DNA of 64,000 bases from Agromyces terreus (GTDB lineage Bacteria > Actinomycetota > Actinomycetes > Actinomycetales > Microbacteriaceae): NCBI RefSeq assembly GCF_009749465.1, contig NZ_WBIS01000001.1, positions 806,001 to 870,000 of the forward strand, in the 5' to 3' direction. Position 1 is the first letter of the stretch; each line of letters starts with the position of its first letter. The translations under genes and the position numbers were made by a program. Shown here in pieces: positions 45,948 to 54,795 of this stretch. The notes beneath the pieces are model-generated. The model had not been told where the DNA came from, made no database searches, and saw nothing but the letters and a program-made list of their open reading frames with translations.

Positions 45948-46867
45948 CCGAAACGCCACCGCTGAACGTGACGCAGCTGAACGACCGGCTCGCAGAGGTC
46001 GCCGCCGAGCTCGGGATCCCCATCACGCGTGCACGCCTGATGCTCTGCACCCTGATCGTCTCGCAGATGCTGCCCGACGCGGTCGCGATCAAGGGCGGCA
46101 TGGGCGTCAAGCTCCGCTTCGGGGAACGCGGTACGCGCGCGACATCCGATCTGGATGTCTCCACCCGGGTTCGCGGCGAGGAGTTCGAACGATCCTTCCG
46201 AGAGAGCCTCGCGGCGGGATGGGGCTCTGTGCCGCCGTCGAAAGGCGAGCGGGCGCGGAATCCGGCGGCCGGCGCTCGTGTCGCGTTCTCAGCGTCGGTT
46301 CGCGCGGTACGCCGTCATGATCCTGGTCTCGCGCGGCCCGAGTACGTGATGCACCCGTACCGGGTATCGCTCTCGTTCCTCGGCAAGGCGTGGGGAGCGC
46401 TCGATGTGGAGGTCTCCGACCCCGAGATCGATTCGAACGCTCACACGCTGAAGGCCATCGACGGCGCACTCGTGCAGTTCGGTGAACGCTTCGGGTTCGG
46501 ATCGCTGGAGCCGGTCGAACTCGTCGAGCTCGAGTACCAGATCGCGCAGAAGATCCACGCGGTGACCGACCCCGTATACACGCGGGCCCACGATCTGGTC
46601 GACCTCCAGTTGCTCTGGACAGCGGAACCCGACCTGGAGGCCCTGCGCCAACTGTGCGTGCGAACGTTCGACTGGCGGCGGCAACAAGCTTGGCCGCCTG
46701 TTCCGCTGCGCTCCATGGATGGATGGGAGACCGCATACGAGGACGCGCGCGATGAAACCTTGGTGGAGGCGAGCACCCTCGTGCTTCCCGACCTCGAATC
46801 AGCGCGAGCCTGGCTCGCACAGGTCATCGCCCGCATCGACGGCGCGAGCCGTGCTGGCAGCCGGTGA
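45944..46867 (+). CDS. abiEii: AbiEii nucleotidyltransferase toxin
   Basis: The 307-aa protein belongs to the DNA-polymerase-beta-like nucleotidyltransferases; AbiEii-type toxins such as MenT modify tRNA acceptor ends. Motif I is visible as KGGMGVKLRFG with the two aspartates Asp69 and Asp71 (ATSDLDV). Motifs III/IV are in LDVEVSDPE and in QKIHAVTDPVYTRAHDLVDLQLL. The ATG overlaps the abiEi stop (ATGA). The pair is complete with no frameshift. A GTG-started small frame overlaps its stop. Confidence 0.9.
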   Translation: MTETPPLNVTQLNDRLAEVAAELGIPITRARLMLCTLIVSQMLPDAVAIKGGMGVKLRFGERGTRATSDLDVSTRVRGEEFERSFRESLAAGWGSVPPSKGERARNPAAGARVAFSASVRAVRRHDPGLARPEYVMHPYRVSLSFLGKAWGALDVEVSDPEIDSNAHTLKAIDGALVQFGERFGFGSLEPVELVELEYQIAQKIHAVTDPVYTRAHDLVDLQLLWTAEPDLEALRQLCVRTFDWRRQQAWPPVPLRSMDGWETAYEDARDETLVEASTLVLPDLESARAWLAQVIARIDGASRAGSR

Positions 46868-47010
46868 CTCCCGGCTCTCGCCGCAACGAGCGGTGCCGCA
46901 CCCGGTGCGGCACCGTTGGTACTGCGCGTCAGACTGCTGCCGAAACGGAGCACCCGTGGTGTCCGGACGGCGACGGCCAGCCTGCGATCGCGTGGTTCAT
47001 CACACAGTAG
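46864..47010 (+). CDS. Possible 48-aa Cys-containing small protein
   Basis: A GTG-started frame overlaps the abiEii stop (GTGA) and ends with TAG immediately before the GTG of the next gene. It encodes CRTRCGTVGT and the later HPWCPDGDGQPAIAW, with three cysteines. It could be a small protein, or a degenerate SWIM-like zinc finger that once belonged to the downstream protein. A hairpin lies inside it. I am unsure that it is translated. Confidence 0.2.
   Translation: MTPGSRRNERCRTRCGTVGTARQTAAETEHPWCPDGDGQPAIAWFITQ
46891..46915 (+). terminator. Hairpin after abiEii
   Basis: CGGTGCCGCA and TGCGGCACCG form a 10-bp perfect stem with a CCCGG loop, followed by TTGGT. It may end the AbiE transcript, or it may be a structure within the small frame. 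Confidence 0.4.
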
Positions 47011-48300
47011 GTGTGCACGTGCTCCCTGGAACGGGTCAGCGCGCGTCCGATCATTGGGATCAGCGAAGATGGGGAGGTGCCCGAACTCGCCGACGCAGTG
47101 CTGCCCCTCATCCGCACCCGCGGCGATCTGTACCGGTGGAGCGCGGCGAATGCGCACGGACGCGACATGCATGAGGCGATCGACATCCTCGAATCGCACC
47201 TGGCCACTGCCGACGCAGCCGATGCGTACGCCGTGACCCACAAGGCGCTCGCGAGTTCGCTCAAGGTCATCGCGCGCGCTGACGACTCGAGCGGCATCAT
47301 CGGCGACGCGTGCCGGCGCCTGCTCGACCTCCACCCGCGACTCGCTGCTGCGGCATCCGTTCCGCCGGCGAAGCTCGTGAAGTGGATGTTCGCATTTCAA
47401 CTCGACGGCGACGTCGACTACTTCGAACTCGATCCGGTCGCCTACGCGCCGGCGCTCGGCGAGCGTGGCCTGAAGGCGTATCGCGAGCGACTCGAGGAGG
47501 TTCGGACATCCATTCCGGCGAAGAGCCTCGATGACTGGCGCGACCCCCATAGCCACGAGCGCTGGGTGCTCGAGTGGAACGACCGGCGCCTCGCGGTGCT
47601 CGACCGCGACGTCGAGGCGATCATCCGCACGCACGCCCGGGACCGTCGTGTCGCAGCCTGGCTCGAGCAGACCGCCGAGGCGCTCGCCGAGATCGGCGAG
47701 ATCGACCTCGCGATCGATTGGGCGAAGCAGGCCACGGACTTCGATCTCGGACACCAATCGGTTCAGGCCGCTCGGTACTGGTGCAAGCTGCTAGGCGAGC
47801 ATCGGCCGACCGAGCTGATCGAGGCTCGACGCTACGTCTTCGACCGCTGGCCGAACGGCGAGACGGCCGCGAACCTGTATTCCGCTGTCGGGGCGGACTG
47901 GCCATCGATCGAGCCCGACATCATGTCGAAGCTCGCGACGAATCCGAGCGGCGCGGTGTCTTTCGCGCTGCACACGCTGCACGACCCGCAGCGCGCGTGG
48001 GATCTCGCGCATGAACTCGACGTGGAGAGCGATCGGTTGTGGATGTCTGTCGCCGATGCCTACGAGCGCATCGACTGGGTGGCGACGCTGCCGGTGCACC
48101 GCCGGCTCATCGAAGCCGAACTGCAGGACGCGGACGCGCGCCGCTACCGCTCCGCGGCCGTCCGCCTGGCGCACCTCCGGAAGCTCGCGAACGGCACCGA
48201 GCACGCCGCCGGCGTCGACGAGTTCATCGCCGACCTCCGCCTGGTGCACAAGCGACGGCCTCGTTTGAAGCAGGAGTTCGATCGGGTTCGCTTGCCGTAA
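47011..48300 (+). CDS. Helical-repeat protein resembling the C-terminal part of SWIM zinc-finger proteins
   Basis: This 429-aa protein is almost entirely alpha-helical, with TPR-like pairs such as RRVAAWLEQTAEALAEIGEI and a tail rich in Leu/Arg. The start ELADAVLPLIRTRGDLYRW and the following ANAHGRDMHEAI resemble the region after the SWIM finger in actinobacterial SWIM-domain proteins (DUF6880-like). The zinc finger itself is not present. I do not know the function. The GTG at 47011 directly follows a TAG; a GTG at 47077 is an alternative. It stands between AbiE and the relaxase gene. Confidence 0.6.
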   Translation: MCTCSLERVSARPIIGISEDGEVPELADAVLPLIRTRGDLYRWSAANAHGRDMHEAIDILESHLATADAADAYAVTHKALASSLKVIARADDSSGIIGDACRRLLDLHPRLAAAASVPPAKLVKWMFAFQLDGDVDYFELDPVAYAPALGERGLKAYRERLEEVRTSIPAKSLDDWRDPHSHERWVLEWNDRRLAVLDRDVEAIIRTHARDRRVAAWLEQTAEALAEIGEIDLAIDWAKQATDFDLGHQSVQAARYWCKLLGEHRPTELIEARRYVFDRWPNGETAANLYSAVGADWPSIEPDIMSKLATNPSGAVSFALHTLHDPQRAWDLAHELDVESDRLWMSVADAYERIDWVATLPVHRRLIEAELQDADARRYRSAAVRLAHLRKLANGTEHAAGVDEFIADLRLVHKRRPRLKQEFDRVRLP

Positions 48301-48302
48301 CG

Positions 48303-48330
48303 CACTCGACGGTCGTTCCGGCCCCGAGTG
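48303..48330. other. Inverted repeat upstream of the relaxase gene (possible oriT part)
   Basis: CACTCG (48303-48308) and CGAGTG (48325-48330) form a 6-bp inverted repeat with a 16-nt spacer, in the 119-bp gap before the relaxase. Transfer origins of MobF systems often lie next to the relaxase gene and contain such repeats, but the nick site cannot be seen. This is a weak candidate. Confidence 0.2.
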
Positions 48331-48419
48331 AGAGCAGCCCTGAGCCACCCATCACGAGATGCCACGCCTCTTGCAGATCGAGGGCGCACACCTTGATCCC
48401 GTAGGGGGAGGTGGCGCGG

Positions 48420-51400
48420 GTGACGGTGTCGATGCGGGTGATGAGCGCAGGCGACGGGTACCGATACCTCCTTCGCACGGTTGTCGCCGGTGATGGCGTC
48501 CGCTCGCTTGCGACGCCGCTCACCCGGTACTACGAGGCGAAGGGCACCCCGCCGGGCCGGTGGATGGGCGCTGGCCTCCGGGGCCTCGGCATCAGCGTCG
48601 ACACGATCACTGCGGGCGAGGAGGTCACCGAAGCGCAGTTGCAGCTCCTCCTCGGCCATGGCCGCGATCCGGTCACGGGTGAACCGCTCGGCCGTGCCTA
48701 CCCGCACTACGAGCAGAACGTTGACTCGCATCGACGTGCGGTCGCCGGATACGACTTCACCTTCTCGGTGCCGAAGTCCGCGAGCATCCTGTGGGGCGTT
48801 TCCGATGGGCGCACGCAGCAGACGATCGTGCGTGCGCACCACGCCGCGGTCGAGCAGGTCGTCGCATTCATGGAGCGCGAGGTCGCTGCAACGCGCATGG
48901 GCATCGCGGTCGGCAATGCGGGCGGCGGCGCCGTTGCGCAGGTCGAGGTGCACGGGCTGATCGCGACCGCGTTCGACCACTTCGACAGTCGTGCCGGCGA
49001 CCCGCACCTGCACACGCACGTCGTGGTGAGCAACAAGGTGCAGGCCGTGCTCGATGGCAGGTGGCGCTCCCTCGACGGGCGCCCGTTGCACAGTGCGGTG
49101 GTTGCGCTGTCCGAGCTACACGGGGCGCTCTTCGCCGATGAGCTCACGCGTGCACTCGGCGTCGAATGGGACCAGCGTGCACAAGGCCGCGACCGCAACC
49201 CCGCCTGGAGCATCCGCTCGGTTCCTGAATCGCTCGTCGCCGAGTTCTCGACCCGCGCCCGCCGCATCGACGAGGCGACCGACCAGCTCATCACAGCGTA
49301 CGTCGCCATGCACGGGCGTCGGCCGACCAGAGCCGTGATCATGAAGTTCCGCGCGCAAGCGACCCTCGCAACGCGCCCGCCCAAGCAGGTGCGTTCACTC
49401 GCCGAGCTCACCGCGGGGTGGCGTGCACGCGCGACGAGCGTCCTCGGCACCGATGCAACGCACTGGGCGACGAACGTCGTTGCCGCACCGGGCAGCCAGG
49501 CTCTCGTGCACGGCGTCGACCTCCCCGGCGACGTGGTCGAAAAACTCGCCCAGCGCGTGCTCGCAACCGTCGCCGAGAAGCGTGCAACCTGGCGCCACTG
49601 GAACCTCGCCGCCGAAGCCGCCCGCCAGACCATGCACGTCCGCTTCGCAACACCCGACGACCGGCTCTCCGCCATCAGCCAGGTCGTCGAAGCTGCCGAG
49701 CACGCCTCGCTGCGCATCACCCCGCCCGAGCTCGCGACCACGCCCGCTGCGTTCCGACGCGACGACGGCAGCAGCGTCTTCCGCCCGAAGCACAGCGCGG
49801 TGTACACGTCCGAGGCGCTGCTCGCCGCCGAGGCACGACTCCAGGCCAGAGCAGCGGATGTCTCGGGCCCGACCATCCCGGCAAACCTGCTCCGCAGTCT
49901 CGCGACAAAGCGCCTGCGCCGCGGCGGCACCCTCACAGAGGCGCAGCACGCAGCACTCACCGCGATCGGCTCATCGGGCCGCGTCGTCGACCTCCTCGTC
50001 GGCCCGGCCGGCGCCGGCAAGACCACCGTCATGGGCGCGCTCCGCCAGACCTGGGAAGCCGTCCACGGCCGCGGCAGCGTGATCGGCCTCGCACCCTCCG
50101 CCGCAGCCGCGCACGTGCTCGCCGAAGACCTCGGCATTCGCACCGAGAACCTCGCGAAGTGGTGGCAGAACCACCTCGTCCGCCGCACGAGGTTCACCCG
50201 CGGCCAGCTCGTGATCGTCGACGAGGCATCCCTCGCCGGCACCCTCGCCCTCGACCGCGTGACGAACCTCGCCGCGCGAGCCGGCGCGAAGGTGCTGCTC
50301 GTGGGGGACTGGGCGCAGCTCCAGTCCGTCGACGCGGGCGGCGCGTTCGCGATGCTCGCGCACGATCGCGCCGACACCCCCGAGCTGACCGACGTGCACC
50401 GCTTCGCCCACGACTGGGAGAAGACCGCGTCGCTCGCGCTCAGGCACGGGCACGAGACATCCATCGATGCCTATCTCGCGCACGATCGCTTGCGTGAGGG
50501 TGACAGTGAACAGATGGCGGATGCCGCGTACCGCGCGTGGCGCGACGACGCGCGTGCCGGTCGGGTGAGCGTGCTGATCAGCGATTCGAACGACGGTGTC
50601 GCCGCGCTGAACGAGCGAGCCCGCAACGATGCGATCCTCGACGGACGCGTCGACCCTGGGCGCGAGGTCGGGCTGCACGACGGTGCCAGAGCGGGTGTGG
50701 GCGACACGATCCTCACCCGCCGCAACGACCGCACCCTGCACGCCGGGCGCGGCTGGGTGCGCAACGGCGACCGGTGGACGGTGACCGCGATCCGCCGCGA
50801 CGGCGCCATCGAAGCCCGCCACGCGGGAGCCAGCCATGGCACTGGGGTCGTGCTGCCGGCCGCGTACGTCGCCGAACACGTCGAGCTCGGATACGCGGTC
50901 ACGGCGCACCGCGCACAGGGCCTCACGACCGACACCGCGCACGTCGTCATCGCCCGCGGCATGACCCGCGAGAACCTCTACGTCGCCATGACCCGCGGCC
51001 GCGCCGCGAACACGGCCTACGTCGCGCTCGATACTCCGGATGTCGCGCACGCCGGCCTTCGCCCGCGTGACTGCGCCGACATTGACGCCCGGTCGGTGCT
51101 CGTCGGCGTGCTCGCACACGTCGGCGCCGAACTCTCGGCACACGAGACGATCACCGCCGAACAGGACTCGTGGGGATCGATCGCGCAGCTCGCCGCCGAG
51201 TACGAGACCATCGCAGCCGCCGCGCAACGAGGCCGGTGGACGCGGCTCGTTCGGGGGAGCGGACTCACCGCTGAGCAGGCGGATGCCGTCATCGGTTCGG
51301 ATGCGTTCGGGCCACTCTGCGGGGAGTTGCGTCGAGCGGAGGCGTACCACGTCGACGTGGAGGCGCTGCTCCCGAGGCTGGTCGCCACGCGTGGCTTCGA

Positions 51401-51893
51401 GGATGCCGCTGACATCGCGTCCGTGTTGCGAGCACGTGTAACGCGAGCTGCCGTTGGTGCGCGAGGACATCGCGACCCGCGCTTGATCGCGGGTCTGATC
51501 CCGAGTGCGGTCGGCCCGATCGACGCGGAGTCTCGGCGTGCCCTCGACGAGCGCGCGACACTCATCGAACGTCACGCCGATGCGCGACTCGACCGTGCGC
51601 TGACGGATCGCGAACCGTGGATACGAGCCCTAGGAGTCCAGCCGCGCGGTATGGGTGCTGCTGCATGGCGGCGGTGTGCGTCAACCGTTGCCGCATATCG
51701 CGATCGGTTCGATATCCAGAACGACGAGCGAACGACCGCCGTGAACGGATCGGTGTCCACGGTCCAGCGAGCGGATGCTGCACTTGCCCAAGCCCGGGCG
51801 AAAGAGGCCCGTCGCGTTGCGGAGCAAGACGTCGAATTCGCTTTTGCTCAGGCGCTACAGTCTAGGTCAGTGCCTACGCTCGAACGTCGATAA
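48420..51893 (+). CDS. MobF family conjugative relaxase with helicase domains
   Basis: This is the DNA-nicking and unwinding protein of conjugative mobilization (TrwC/TraI type). The 1157-aa protein has an N-terminal relaxase with tyrosines in GYRYLL and LTRYYEAKGTPPG, and the metal-binding triad His196, His198 and His200 in GDPHLHTHVVV. The SF1B helicase part has Walker A GPAGAGKTT at about 528-536, Walker B VIVDEAS and later motifs up to VTAHRAQGLT and YVAMTRGR. GTG at 48420 (VTVSMRVMSAGDGYRYLL) has GGGGGAGG upstream; GTG 48411 is an alternative. It is full-length. Confidence 0.92.
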   Translation: MTVSMRVMSAGDGYRYLLRTVVAGDGVRSLATPLTRYYEAKGTPPGRWMGAGLRGLGISVDTITAGEEVTEAQLQLLLGHGRDPVTGEPLGRAYPHYEQNVDSHRRAVAGYDFTFSVPKSASILWGVSDGRTQQTIVRAHHAAVEQVVAFMEREVAATRMGIAVGNAGGGAVAQVEVHGLIATAFDHFDSRAGDPHLHTHVVVSNKVQAVLDGRWRSLDGRPLHSAVVALSELHGALFADELTRALGVEWDQRAQGRDRNPAWSIRSVPESLVAEFSTRARRIDEATDQLITAYVAMHGRRPTRAVIMKFRAQATLATRPPKQVRSLAELTAGWRARATSVLGTDATHWATNVVAAPGSQALVHGVDLPGDVVEKLAQRVLATVAEKRATWRHWNLAAEAARQTMHVRFATPDDRLSAISQVVEAAEHASLRITPPELATTPAAFRRDDGSSVFRPKHSAVYTSEALLAAEARLQARAADVSGPTIPANLLRSLATKRLRRGGTLTEAQHAALTAIGSSGRVVDLLVGPAGAGKTTVMGALRQTWEAVHGRGSVIGLAPSAAAAHVLAEDLGIRTENLAKWWQNHLVRRTRFTRGQLVIVDEASLAGTLALDRVTNLAARAGAKVLLVGDWAQLQSVDAGGAFAMLAHDRADTPELTDVHRFAHDWEKTASLALRHGHETSIDAYLAHDRLREGDSEQMADAAYRAWRDDARAGRVSVLISDSNDGVAALNERARNDAILDGRVDPGREVGLHDGARAGVGDTILTRRNDRTLHAGRGWVRNGDRWTVTAIRRDGAIEARHAGASHGTGVVLPAAYVAEHVELGYAVTAHRAQGLTTDTAHVVIARGMTRENLYVAMTRGRAANTAYVALDTPDVAHAGLRPRDCADIDARSVLVGVLAHVGAELSAHETITAEQDSWGSIAQLAAEYETIAAAAQRGRWTRLVRGSGLTAEQADAVIGSDAFGPLCGELRRAEAYHVDVEALLPRLVATRGFEDAADIASVLRARVTRAAVGARGHRDPRLIAGLIPSAVGPIDAESRRALDERATLIERHADARLDRALTDREPWIRALGVQPRGMGAAAWRRCASTVAAYRDRFDIQNDERTTAVNGSVSTVQRADAALAQARAKEARRVAEQDVEFAFAQALQSRSVPTLERR

Positions 51894-52076
51894 GTCGCAA
51901 GGCCGCAGTACGAGCTGCCCGACGCGAAGGTCGTCGACCTCCTGTCAGCGAAGTCGCTCGCGAACGTGAGCGTCGCGCCGGACCTGTGCGGGCAGCCATA
52001 CAAGTACCGAGTCGCGAAGTTCGCCGACCAGCCGAACGGAGTGCTGGCGAGGACTACATCGCGTTCACTGTGCTGA
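51894..52076 (+). pseudogene. Coding-like remnant downstream of the relaxase
   Basis: Directly after the relaxase stop and in the same frame, 60 codons have normal host-like codon use, reading PQYELPDAKVVDLLSAKSLANV and ending with a stop at 52074-52076. There is no start codon of its own and no family recognised. Around 52048 a coding-like stretch (EDYIAFTVLMLY) continues in another frame, suggesting a frameshift in an old gene. The rest of 52077-52166 is not obviously coding. Confidence 0.35.
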
Positions 52077-52166
52077 TGCTCTACCGTTCTCTCGCCCAAG
52101 GAAGATGGAATGGTTCGATACTTGCGGGACGCGCAAGACGCAGAAACGCGCCCACAGAGACCGAGC

Positions 52167-53090
52167 CTAAGCTGGCGGATGCTGCGAGATACCGAATCCG
52201 GCGCGAACGAGATCATCGAACAGCATCGACGGGCTCTCGAACTGTTCACCGGATGAGAGCGTCACCATGGCCGTGACGCTGACGATGCTCGTCGCGTTCT
52301 GCAAAGCCTGCACGTTGCCGCGAATATTCGCAGCCGCGATCGGCCAGTGGCCTGCTTCTCCATCCTCGACGCGGTGCGGTAGGCGGTCTGCGCGGGCGTT
52401 CACGGGCGGATAGAAGATCGCGGGTGAACCTACTCCGTCGAGCGACCAATGGAGGGCGACCGACTCAACCACGATGTCGAGTAGTCCCTTGTTCCGCACG
52501 GAGATTACGAGCGCTAGCCCCCAATCGTTGAGTTCGATGCTCGGGCCAAAGACTTCCGCGAAGCCCTGAACAGGCGCCGTGAGAGCTTGGTTGCCGCTGA
52601 GAACCGCCGCAGACAACTCGACGATCGCGTTGCGAGTGGGCGATACGGCAGAGGCAATCGCCATCAGGATCTGCTCCAGATTGGTGTCATTGACGGAGGC
52701 ATCCAGAAGCGCAGACCGCAGCCCGGGATCCTCACTGTCAGACTTCCATCGTCGTAATTCGTCCACAGAAAAATCTCCGGGCCGAACCTTGTCGACTAGG
52801 TTGTGGTGCGCCTGGCATAGCAGGATGAGATTGTCGATCGATCGACGCTCTTCATCAGTCTTTGACGAGTCGTAACGCGGTCCACCAGGCTCCGCAGCAG
52901 CGATGTGTGCGATCTGCACATCGACGAGTGGCTCGGCGCTCTCGTACGTAAGGATCTCGCGCGAGCAGCCCGGGAAGTAACACGTGCCACGCGCGAGTCG
53001 GAAGATCGCCTTCTGCGTGCCGCTCGTGAAGGAGTGCGGGTTCGGAGATGCCTTGGTGTGGCCACCATGGAGCGGATTAGGCGACTTCAT
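52167..53090 (-). CDS. HNH-type nuclease-like protein with a C-terminal domain
   Basis: The 307-aa protein has an HNH-like zinc finger: Cys37-x4-Cys42, then VQIAHIAAAEPGGPRYD (His62), then Asn87 in DNLILLCQAHHNLVD with Cys92 and His95/96. This is the HNH fold with its structural zinc and catalytic His/Asn. The C-terminal 150 residues (from about SIELNDWGLALVISV) look beta-rich and are unlike known HNH partners. It overlaps the dynamin 1 gene by 14 bp. ATG 53090 (MKSPNPLHGG) follows GGGGAG by 8 nt; ATG 53096 is an alternative. Lower GC than the host core. Confidence 0.72.
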   Translation of the reverse strand: MKSPNPLHGGHTKASPNPHSFTSGTQKAIFRLARGTCYFPGCSREILTYESAEPLVDVQIAHIAAAEPGGPRYDSSKTDEERRSIDNLILLCQAHHNLVDKVRPGDFSVDELRRWKSDSEDPGLRSALLDASVNDTNLEQILMAIASAVSPTRNAIVELSAAVLSGNQALTAPVQGFAEVFGPSIELNDWGLALVISVRNKGLLDIVVESVALHWSLDGVGSPAIFYPPVNARADRLPHRVEDGEAGHWPIAAANIRGNVQALQNATSIVSVTAMVTLSSGEQFESPSMLFDDLVRAGFGISQHPPA

Positions 53091-54795
53091 CTGCATAGCT
53101 CCCCGATAGGAGCCGGTTCGCCTCATCGGCGATCGCGCGAAGCTCGTCAGCAGCCGACGTGCGGGCGTTGTCAGCGCTCAAGATCTCGTCCTGCGCCGCG
53201 CGAATCTCATCTAGGAGTTCGTCGAGCGGCGGATCGACGATGGCGGCCAGCTCACGACGCGCATCGGATGCGATCTTATCGGCGTGACCCATGATTTCGG
53301 TGACGAGTGCGGAGCGCTGGCGTTCGCCTTGGATCTGTGCGGCCCGCGCTTCGCGCTCGTTCTTCCAGACTTCGTAGCCTGCCGTCCCGGCCGAGATGAC
53401 GAAGCCACCGACCTTCGCGGCTTTGCCGATCTTGTCTGCGATCTTCAGCGCCTGCCATGGCTTGAACTTGTAGCCGAACGTGTGGCCGACGTTCTTGACG
53501 AGCTTGTGTCCGAGTGAGCCTGAAGCCTCGCGCAGTCCGTCGCCAGCGCCCCACCAGCCCTGTCCGCGCTTGATGAGGTCGCCGATCTTCTGCCAATCCA
53601 CCGCGAGCGGTGCCGTCGCTTGGGCAGCTGAAGTTGAATCACCGGAGTGGACTTGATCGGGAGCATCGAGCGAGACCGCGCCCGTTGGCCGGAGTAGGAG
53701 GCCGAGTCGATTGCTATCACCAATATCCAGCAGCTCCTCGGACAACGTGTCGAGCTCGGAGTCGGTGAGCCTGTTAATCCGCCCGGCGAAATCCGTCGCG
53801 TGACGTTCGAGAGACTCGATGAGACGAGCCTCTGCGCCAGCGAGTATCTCGCGAGCAGCGGTTTGGTCGTCCGGGAGCGTCGAAGCGGCGTCCACGAATC
53901 CGACGACGTCCACGAGACAACCCTGCTTGAATTCGGCATCCGCGCGTGCGAAGCCCTGATCGAGCATGAAGCGCCGCTGCGAGATGGCACGGCTCTGCGC
54001 GGCAAGCAGCGCGAGGGCAGCGCGAGACGTGTCATCGGGCGTGAACAGCTCTTGCGCCTCATCGCAGAGCTGTCGGATCAGGTGCACCGGCTGGCGCAGC
54101 CGAGCGAGCTCGCCTCGTTCAGCGCTCACCTGGTTGATCATCGCCCGCAGGCTGTCGATGCGGGACCGCTGCCTGAACGCGTCGGCGCGGCTGCCACCCT
54201 CGAGGCTTCGCATGTAATCGACCGAGTCGACCTCGACGATGGGCAAGTTGAAGGTTGCCGTCCCTAGCGCATCTTGGACGGCCTGTTGTCTCACGCCCGC
54301 CTCTGCGGCGCGTTTGCTCGTCTGTGTAATGACCACGATCATCTGCCCATGCAACCGAAGTCCGGTGGCCAAGCGACGGAGGAAGTCGCGGGAAGCATCG
54401 TCGAAGAGGCTGACCGTGACGACGAACAAGATGAAATCTGCGTTGCCGATGGCATCCATCGCGAGTTCATCGTGACTACGGAGACCAGATTGGACGCCAG
54501 GTGTGTCGACGAGCATAACTGCGCCGTCCCAGTCGTATTCGGTGACTTCGCCTGTGGCGATATCCGCGTCGATGAGCGGCTCCACCGCACCATCGGTCAG
54601 TGCCCGAATGAGACTCGACTTACCACTGCTGTACTGGCCGGTGAGAACCATACGCGGCTTCTCGGCTTGATGGATCGTAGCGCGCGCGAGCAACCCTGTG
54701 GCCGCGCTGCCCGATGCTTCACCCAGTACGGCTTGAAGCCGTGTGAGCAGACGTTCCGATTGTCCTGGCAGTTCATGGATGAGAACCTTCGTCAC
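53077..54795 (-). CDS. Dynamin-like GTPase 1 (LeoA/LeoBC-like)
   Basis: Bacterial dynamins bind GTP and act on membranes. The 572-aa protein has G1 GQYSSGKS at 53-60, G2 within TGEVTEY, and G3 DTPG at 97-100. The G4 region TQTSKR (157-162) departs from the usual T/N-K-x-D, so base specificity may be altered. A long helical part follows, then KFKPWQALKIADKIG at about 444-457 and a hydrophobic stretch ending GTAGYEVWK, as in LeoA-type proteins. Its ATG overlaps the dynamin 2 stop by 4 bp (ATGA). It is the middle gene of three. GC is lower than in the host core. Confidence 0.82.
   Translation of the reverse strand: MTKVLIHELPGQSERLLTRLQAVLGEASGSAATGLLARATIHQAEKPRMVLTGQYSSGKSSLIRALTDGAVEPLIDADIATGEVTEYDWDGAVMLVDTPGVQSGLRSHDELAMDAIGNADFILFVVTVSLFDDASRDFLRRLATGLRLHGQMIVVITQTSKRAAEAGVRQQAVQDALGTATFNLPIVEVDSVDYMRSLEGGSRADAFRQRSRIDSLRAMINQVSAERGELARLRQPVHLIRQLCDEAQELFTPDDTSRAALALLAAQSRAISQRRFMLDQGFARADAEFKQGCLVDVVGFVDAASTLPDDQTAAREILAGAEARLIESLERHATDFAGRINRLTDSELDTLSEELLDIGDSNRLGLLLRPTGAVSLDAPDQVHSGDSTSAAQATAPLAVDWQKIGDLIKRGQGWWGAGDGLREASGSLGHKLVKNVGHTFGYKFKPWQALKIADKIGKAAKVGGFVISAGTAGYEVWKNEREARAAQIQGERQRSALVTEIMGHADKIASDARRELAAIVDPPLDELLDEIRAAQDEILSADNARTSAADELRAIADEANRLLSGSYADEVA

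Noticed and set aside
49971..51575. 534-codon minus-strand frame over the relaxase
   Set aside because: Antisense of the helicase part of the relaxase, whose motifs are all in the plus frame.
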